Below are positions 58,449 through 64,000 of a stretch of DNA of 64,000 nucleotides, in pieces. Source of the stretch: Lentimonas sp. CC4 (GTDB lineage Bacteria; Verrucomicrobiota; Verrucomicrobiia; Opitutales; Coraliomargaritaceae). The position numbers and the translations under genes were made by a program. Location of the stretch: the NCBI RefSeq assembly GCF_902728235.1, contig NZ_CACVBO010000001.1, forward strand, positions 558,001 through 622,000, read 5' to 3'. The notes under the pieces were generated by a model, which saw nothing but the letters and a program-made list of their open reading frames with translations, was not told the origin of the DNA and ran no database searches. How positions within the stretch are numbered: position 1 is the stretch's first letter; each line of letters begins with the position of its first letter.

Positions 58449-59084
58449 ATGAAATCCTTCGGTAATACTATAAAGCTCCTTTTGATGGATCGTGGTATCA
58501 CCGCAAAGGAGTTTGCTGGACGTATTAATCTGAGTGAAACGTCACTATCTAAGATCGTCCAGGGGGTCACTAAACCGCGGCAGGCGAACTTGACTCGTAT
58601 CATTGAGGAGCTGTGCAGCACTCCGAAGGAGCAGCAGCAGTTGATCGCAGCGTATGCACGTATTCAGGATGAACTGAGCGATGAGAAAGCGCAGGTCGAT
58701 CAAGGTGTGTATGACCGAGTTGAGGAAGATCGCGTGCGTCGCTATCTACAGGCGAAGTCGCAGAGTATCGCTTTTCGCGAATCCGTGGCTACGGCGCTGA
58801 CTGACGCTGACATTGAATTTCAGGGACCACATCAGAATCAGGATATCATCTGCGATTTCTTCATCCCCGGCAGCCCAAGCATCGCAGTCGAATGCAAATC
58901 GAATCCGACGCGCGACTGGGATCGAACCATTACCTCGGCTCGTCTCTTCCGTGCAGAACTGCCCTGTGACCAGGTGGTCGTCGTGGTTCCTGATGATATA
59001 GCGAAAGAGGTGCTTCAATATGCTGATAGAGTAGCGAACGTTAAAATAGTTAAATTGAGTAGATTGATTGGAGAGCTGGGGTAA
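58449..59084 (+). CDS. XRE-family HTH protein with PD-(D/E)XK-like nuclease domain
   Basis: The ATG at 58449 gives 211 aa; a GTG at 58440 is in frame. An XRE HTH (KEFAGRINLSETSLSKIVQGV) occupies about 15-60. The C-terminal domain has IICDFFIPGSPSIAVECKSNP, with Asp and E-x-K in restriction-endonuclease arrangement. The stop overlaps the helicase start (TAATG), so the two act together. Confidence 0.8.
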   Translation: MKSFGNTIKLLLMDRGITAKEFAGRINLSETSLSKIVQGVTKPRQANLTRIIEELCSTPKEQQQLIAAYARIQDELSDEKAQVDQGVYDRVEEDRVRRYLQAKSQSIAFRESVATALTDADIEFQGPHQNQDIICDFFIPGSPSIAVECKSNPTRDWDRTITSARLFRAELPCDQVVVVVPDDIAKEVLQYADRVANVKIVKLSRLIGELG

Positions 59085-61984
59085 TGGTAAACGCACTTAC
59101 AGACTACCACGCCAAATATTATGCTCACGAGCTGACGTCGAAAAACGTCGAAGGTATTGGGCGTTTATCACGGGCGCTGTTTGATGCTCAGGTAGACTTG
59201 AATCCGCACCAAATTGAGGCTGCGCTCTTTGCTCTCAACTCGCCACTGTCTAAGGGTGTCATACTAGCGGACGAAGTCGGTCTGGGAAAGACGATCGAAG
59301 CGGGCATCATCCTCTGCCAACTCTGGGCCGAGCGTAAACGCCGCATTCTGATCATTGGCCCGGCTGCGATTCGCAAGCAATGGGCATTGGAAATGGAGGA
59401 AAAATTCAACCTTCCCTGCACCGTTTTTGATGCGAAAGCTTATAAGACACGTCAGAAGGAAGGGAACCCGCGTCCGTTCGACGCCAAAGAGGTGATTGTC
59501 GTGTCCTATCACTTCGCCAATCGCTACAAGGAGGAAATTCGCAGCATCGACTGGGATCTGGTCGTGATCGACGAAGCCCACAAACTGCGCAATGCCTACC
59601 GTCCCAGTAATAAACTCGGGCAAGGGATTCGCTGGGCCGTGGAAGACCGTAAGAAGATCCTACTTACGGCTACCCCGTTGCAGAACTCCCTCTTGGAGCT
59701 CTATGGGCTGTCTACGCTGATCGATGACATGATTTTTGGCGACGTGGCCGCGTTCCGCTCGCAGTATGTCAACGCAGGCGGTGACATACCTGAGCTACGC
59801 CAACGGCTCAGTGGTTTTTGCAAGCGCACGCTGCGCAACCAGGTCACTGAATATGTCAGCTACACCAAGCGTCGGCCGATCACCCGTCCATTCAACCCGA
59901 CAGACAACGAGCAGAAATTCTACGACGCGGTTTCCGCGTTTCTCCAACGCGAAGAGAGCTACGCGATCCCGAGACAGCGCCGCCACTTGACGATCCTCAT
60001 CATGCGCAAGCTCCTCGCTTCCTCGGTGGACGCCATTGCTGGCACTTTGGAGACCATGATCCAGCGCTTGGTGGACCTGCGCGACGGCAAGATCGCTGAA
60101 ATGAGCCTCCCCGCGCAGATCATTGAAGACGATGATCTGGAAGACGAGCTACTCGATGAGATCATCGACGATATTGAAGCTGAACAGAACGAAGATAAAG
60201 AAGCACTGCCCGCGCTTAACATCAAAAAGCTGTCTGAAGAGATTAAGGAGCTCGAAGCCTTGGTAAAATGGGCTCGTTTGATCGGCACGGAGACTAAGAC
60301 CAAAGCATTGGTGCAAGCCTTGGCTGCGGGCTTCAAAAACATGTCCGAGATGGGTGCTGCTCATAAGGCGTTGATCTTTACCGAATCCCGCCGAACACAG
60401 GAAGGCCTCAAGGCCTATCTGGAAGCCAACGGCTACGCCGGGCAAGTCGCCCTGTTCAACGGCACCAACTCTGGACCTGAAGCTAAGGCGATCTATGAGA
60501 ACTGGATCGAGAAGAATCGTGACACGGGCCGAGCCTCCGGCTCACGGGCAGTGGATGCCCGCACCGCGATTATCGAGCACTTTCGCGACAACGCATCTAT
60601 TTTGATCGCCACCGAAGCTGCCGCCGAGGGCGTGAATATGCAGTTCTGCTCGCAGATTGTTAATTACGACCTGCCTTGGAATCCACAACGTATCGAGCAA
60701 CGCATTGGCCGCTGCCACCGTTACGGCCAGAAGCACGACGTAGTGGTCATCAATTTCATCAACAACCGAAACGAAGCTGACCAACGCGTCCACCAGCTAC
60801 TGCAGGACAAGTTCCTGCTCTTTGATGGTGTCTTCGGGGCTTCCGACGATGTGCTGGGCACCATCGAGAGTGGTGTCGATTTCGAGAAGCGTATTCTCGC
60901 CATCTATCAGGAATGCCGCACGCCGGAAGAGATCGATACCGCCTTCCAAAAGCTTCGCGACGAGCTTGACGATTCGATCAAGAATCGGATGGCAGACACA
61001 CAAAAAGCCTTGATCGAGCATTTTGATGAGGATGTGCATGCACGCCTTAAGATGGAGCTGGCCGACACCAAGAGCCGACTCGACGCCTTTGGCCGCCGCT
61101 TCTGGGGCCTGAGCAAGCACGTAATCGGTTCCCGAGCCGATTGGACCGAAGCGGACCACTCCTTCAAACTCAAGCAATCGCCTGCTGACGACGTCTTCTC
61201 TGGGCACTACTATTTAATCAGCAAGGAGAAGAAAGCCTCCGAACAGACACCTTCTGAGCAGCACGGTCATTTTCTTTACCGTATCTCACATCCTCTCGGT
61301 GAATGGGTCACTGAAGCTGGTAAATCCTTAGACACTCCGGCCAGCGAAATCGTCTTCGATATTACCAACCATCCCACCAAGCTAGCACTTGTGGACGCCC
61401 TCAAAGGTCAAAGCGGCTATCTGCGACTTAACCGCCTCAAGATCGAAAGCTACGAAGAAGAGGAGTATCTCTTATTCTCTGCTTTCAAGGAAGACGGCAG
61501 CTCACTCGACCAAGAAACGTGCGAGAAACTCTTTAACTGCGGTGGTGACACAACGACTTCAGGAATCAACCTGCCCATCACTATTGCGTCTCGTCTAGAT
61601 GAAGAATCTCAGCGTCATATTGACGCCACGATCAACCGCTCATTGGAAGCCAACAGTCAGCACTTTGGTCAAGCCCGAGAACGTCTAGAGCTATGGGCTG
61701 AAGATTCCGTTCTAGCGGCGGAAAATGCGATCAAAGACACCAAGGAGCAGATCAAAGCGATCCGACGCCAGAGTCGCCTCGCCGAGACACTCTCCGAACA
61801 GAAGGAACTACAAGAAAAGATCCAATCGCTGGAGAAAAAGCAACGCCGTCAACGACAGCAGATCTTCGATGTTGAAGACGAGATCAATGATAAGCGAGAT
61901 ATGCTCATCACCGAACTCGAAAACCGCCTATCTCAGAAAACCTCCACCAAAGAACTCTTCACGATACGCTGGCAGGTCATTTAA
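59084..61984 (+). CDS. SNF2-family helicase of a defence operon
   Basis: This 966-aa protein has Walker A ADEVGLGKTIEAG (about 62-74), DEAH box VVIDEAHKL (about 163), TATPLQNS, and a helicase C domain with QRIEQRIGRCHRYGQKHDV. A C-terminal coiled coil (EKKQRRQRQQIFDVEDEIND) follows. RapA/SNF2-like ATPases occur in DISARM and other antiphage islands; here it pairs with an XRE-nuclease and a DUF262 protein. No methyltransferase is seen inside the window. Confidence 0.92.
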   Translation: MVNALTDYHAKYYAHELTSKNVEGIGRLSRALFDAQVDLNPHQIEAALFALNSPLSKGVILADEVGLGKTIEAGIILCQLWAERKRRILIIGPAAIRKQWALEMEEKFNLPCTVFDAKAYKTRQKEGNPRPFDAKEVIVVSYHFANRYKEEIRSIDWDLVVIDEAHKLRNAYRPSNKLGQGIRWAVEDRKKILLTATPLQNSLLELYGLSTLIDDMIFGDVAAFRSQYVNAGGDIPELRQRLSGFCKRTLRNQVTEYVSYTKRRPITRPFNPTDNEQKFYDAVSAFLQREESYAIPRQRRHLTILIMRKLLASSVDAIAGTLETMIQRLVDLRDGKIAEMSLPAQIIEDDDLEDELLDEIIDDIEAEQNEDKEALPALNIKKLSEEIKELEALVKWARLIGTETKTKALVQALAAGFKNMSEMGAAHKALIFTESRRTQEGLKAYLEANGYAGQVALFNGTNSGPEAKAIYENWIEKNRDTGRASGSRAVDARTAIIEHFRDNASILIATEAAAEGVNMQFCSQIVNYDLPWNPQRIEQRIGRCHRYGQKHDVVVINFINNRNEADQRVHQLLQDKFLLFDGVFGASDDVLGTIESGVDFEKRILAIYQECRTPEEIDTAFQKLRDELDDSIKNRMADTQKALIEHFDEDVHARLKMELADTKSRLDAFGRRFWGLSKHVIGSRADWTEADHSFKLKQSPADDVFSGHYYLISKEKKASEQTPSEQHGHFLYRISHPLGEWVTEAGKSLDTPASEIVFDITNHPTKLALVDALKGQSGYLRLNRLKIESYEEEEYLLFSAFKEDGSSLDQETCEKLFNCGGDTTTSGINLPITIASRLDEESQRHIDATINRSLEANSQHFGQARERLELWAEDSVLAAENAIKDTKEQIKAIRRQSRLAETLSEQKELQEKIQSLEKKQRRQRQQIFDVEDEINDKRDMLITELENRLSQKTSTKELFTIRWQVI

Positions 61985-61990
61985 TTTTAT

Positions 61991-63820
61991 ATGGAAAATT
62001 CCACAGATACTCTTGAAGCGCAATTCACGCTTAAAGCATTTAACATCCCGCAATATCAACGTGCTTACTCCTGGGAGAAAGAACCACACCTTGAAGCATT
62101 TGTGAGCGATCTCAGGCAACAAGCAGTAGCCAGAATAAAGAACCCTGAGAAAGACTACTTTCTTGGCACGCTACTACTCCATGCGACCAAAGCAGACAGA
62201 GTCGATGTCGTTGATGGTCAGCAACGCTTGACCACTTCCGTCGTTTTCATTGCAGCCGCACTCCATGCGCATAAAGAGCGTAGTGCCTTATCTTCAGGGC
62301 TAGTCAACCCAGCCCTGCTACGTCGCAACTTCATTTTTGACGATGCTGTGGAAGTGCAGAAGTTTCAGACGATCGAAGAGGACAATTCATTTTTCCGCAC
62401 AAAAATCCTAAGGTTATCAAACAGCGACGTGTCCGAGGAGTCTCCGTCTTCCAAGCGTCTCAAAGAAGCTTACGACTATTTCCAATCTGAAATCACCGAT
62501 GCAGAATGGCCCAGCCTAGTCGATGCACTCACCCGCTCCAAGGTAATGGTCTATTCGGTCGCAACCGCAGCCGATGCTACCCAGATTTTCGAACTACAAA
62601 ACGACCGAGGCAAACGACTCACCAACTTAGAAGCGATCAAGAGCTATCTCATGCACTTGGTCTACCTGCATGCCAAGAACCCCGATGATAATTTAAAGAT
62701 CATTCAGACGGAATTCTCAAAGATCTACCGAACTGTCGAACAACTCGGACAGATCGGCAAAGCCCCTGCAGAAGACGCGATTCTATCCTACCATTGCGCA
62801 TCTTATTTAAACTGGGGAGGCGACACGTGGCGTCGCCCGAAAGAACTGATCAAGCATACAATTCGAGATCGGCCCGATGGTGAGGACGTGACAGCCTGGG
62901 TGTTAGAATTCTCCGAAAACCTGCGCGAAACCTTTCGTGTAGTTCAAGCTGTGCTCGACCTTCGCGACCAATACCCCGCGTTTGCCGAACTGGTTCTTCT
63001 CGACCGCATGGCTAGCTTCTGGCCACTGGTCATTAAGACCTATCGCAAAGATTCGTCCCCAAGCAAAACAGACTTTCAGTTATGCTGTCGCCTGATGGAA
63101 GTTTACGCCATGCGTGGTTATGGGCTTAGTAATCTTAGAGCCGACGCCGGGCTTTCTCAGTTTTATACCCATGCACGTGACTTTGAAGGCACTTTCAGTG
63201 ACCTGCAAAACTTTCTGCATTCCATATCCTATTGGTATGACATTCAAAATCGCTTCGAAGGTGGCTTAAATCGAGCAGGTCTGTATCACAGCAATCGCAA
63301 GGATGCTCAATACCTGTTGTGGCGCTACGAAAACCATCTCCGCAGTCAACCCGGCAAAGCAACTGAGCACCTCGGCTGGAGGCAGTATCTCTATCCACGG
63401 GACACAAAGAGCAAATTGAGCCTAGAGCATATCGCAGCTCAAAATAACCCAGTATCCGAGACGACGGTTCAATGGGAAGAGCAGGACGAAGAGGCGAAAT
63501 TCAGTGAAGTAGCCACTCATCGGCTCGGCAATCTCGTGATCGACTCCATCTCCGCCAATTCGGCCAAAGGTAAATACGACTTCACGGACAAGCTAGTCCA
63601 CCTAAACAAGCACTCCACTTTTCTCAGCCAAGGCGAATTGGAGGACTACGCTGAAACCGGAGATAATGAAGAACCGCAGTGGACATTGGAATCCGTCAAG
63701 CAGCGACAACGTGATCTAGTCGCCTATGCGCTCAAGACTTGGTCTCCCGACACCTACTACAATCCACCAGTGCCTGCACTGCCTGAAGAATCAATTGAAG
63801 AAGAGGATGAACAAGTATGA
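61991..63820 (+). CDS. DUF262/DUF1524 protein, GmrSD-like
   Basis: This 609-aa protein has the DUF262 motifs QYQRAYSWE and VDGQQRLTT (DGQQR at 75-79) and the NTP-site FELQNDRGKRLTN. The C-terminal DUF1524 nuclease domain has LSLEHIAAQN and HRLGNLVI. This is the GmrSD layout of type IV restriction and related abortive-infection proteins. It starts 6 bp after the helicase gene. Confidence 0.92.
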   Translation: MENSTDTLEAQFTLKAFNIPQYQRAYSWEKEPHLEAFVSDLRQQAVARIKNPEKDYFLGTLLLHATKADRVDVVDGQQRLTTSVVFIAAALHAHKERSALSSGLVNPALLRRNFIFDDAVEVQKFQTIEEDNSFFRTKILRLSNSDVSEESPSSKRLKEAYDYFQSEITDAEWPSLVDALTRSKVMVYSVATAADATQIFELQNDRGKRLTNLEAIKSYLMHLVYLHAKNPDDNLKIIQTEFSKIYRTVEQLGQIGKAPAEDAILSYHCASYLNWGGDTWRRPKELIKHTIRDRPDGEDVTAWVLEFSENLRETFRVVQAVLDLRDQYPAFAELVLLDRMASFWPLVIKTYRKDSSPSKTDFQLCCRLMEVYAMRGYGLSNLRADAGLSQFYTHARDFEGTFSDLQNFLHSISYWYDIQNRFEGGLNRAGLYHSNRKDAQYLLWRYENHLRSQPGKATEHLGWRQYLYPRDTKSKLSLEHIAAQNNPVSETTVQWEEQDEEAKFSEVATHRLGNLVIDSISANSAKGKYDFTDKLVHLNKHSTFLSQGELEDYAETGDNEEPQWTLESVKQRQRDLVAYALKTWSPDTYYNPPVPALPEESIEEEDEQV

Positions 63821-64000
63821 GTGATCACGAAGAAACGAAATTGCCACTAGATCAGATCAACCGGGATTGGACTAAGGGGAATTGCTATATGGCCGCTCTT
63901 GAATACATCAAAAAATCACCTACCGAAGATCGAATAGACAAACCTCCGGTAAGACTCGTTCATGGCGTAACAAGCTTCGGCCAGCATGCCTGGATCGAAT
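63817..64000 (+). CDS. papain-like protein of unknown function, truncated by the window edge
   Basis: The ATG at 63817 overlaps the stop of the DUF262 gene (ATGA). At least 61 residues are visible: TKGNCYMAALEYIKKS then VRLVHGVTSFGQHAWIE. The Cys and His fit a papain-like/NlpC-like fold, as in small proteins of mobile islands. It is the last gene of the operon seen here. Confidence 0.65.
   Translation, partial: MSDHEETKLPLDQINRDWTKGNCYMAALEYIKKSPTEDRIDKPPVRLVHGVTSFGQHAWIE

Noticed and set aside
59084-61984. Calling the helicase operon a DISARM system
   Set aside because: No drmA, drmB, drmC or methyltransferase gene is present in the visible part.

Overview
The window reads as a chromosome segment of a Verrucomicrobiota bacterium, probably class Opitutia (Coraliomargarita/Lentimonas-like). 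This is inferred from the mix of planctomycete/verrucomicrobial-style haem beta-propeller proteins, an OleA-OleB pair, several IS200-like/RAYT transposases and many short dispersed palindromes; there is no rRNA or marker gene to prove it. No tRNA, rRNA, CRISPR array, integrase or prophage was recognised.

Positions 1-31500 are mostly housekeeping and cell-envelope genes, nearly all on the minus strand: an ABC exporter with a lipoprotein and a large secreted protein; an Aas-like acyl-ACP/CoA ligase with the GTPase Obg; Ppx/GppA; the GTPase Der; an aminotransferase translationally coupled to an Lrp-type regulator; a hybrid histidine kinase; oleA-oleB; four AT-rich small secreted, membrane or lipoprotein genes; a pair of c-type-haem beta-propeller proteins; fabI-fabZ; an outer-membrane barrel protein; and a CrtI-like oxidoreductase. 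A 192-nt repeat occurs at 20630-20821 and, inverted, at 28921-29112.

Positions 31500-36460 hold nucleotide metabolism: a dGTPase, then nrdD-nrdG (anaerobic ribonucleotide reductase) preceded by two NrdR-box-like palindromes 31 bp apart. A 91-nt REP-type element is inserted at the end of nrdG and encodes its last 21 residues. It is followed by a RAYT transposase gene, a second 91-nt copy, and a CACTT x8 microsatellite that grows out of the element's end. More copies lie inside the next region.

Positions 36700-45720 hold an NRAMP-like transporter without the canonical metal motifs and then a large arsenic-resistance island: arsR, a Cys-rich mini-protein, an ArsP-type permease, arsC, GAPDH+arsJ, acr3, a DUF5069-like gene, and a thioredoxin-like gene with arsF and arsG. 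It should handle inorganic arsenate/arsenite (ArsC, Acr3), arsenate via 1-arseno-3-phosphoglycerate (GAPDH/ArsJ), and organic or aromatic arsenicals (ArsP, ArsEFG).

Positions 45800-48360 hold two paralogous lipoproteins, riboflavin synthase and a small membrane-anchored protein. Positions 48360-64000 look like an accessory/defence island. It contains a 620-bp non-coding stretch with repeated TGTCGC motifs and hairpins; a prokaryotic viperin (antiviral radical-SAM enzyme) in an operon with an unrecognised 727-aa protein and a 92-aa protein; an ankyrin-like protein; a tightly packed set of four small genes; and an operon of XRE-nuclease, SNF2 helicase, DUF262/DUF1524 (GmrSD-like) protein and a papain-like protein cut by the window edge. 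The viperin operon and this last operon are the best candidates for undescribed antiviral systems.
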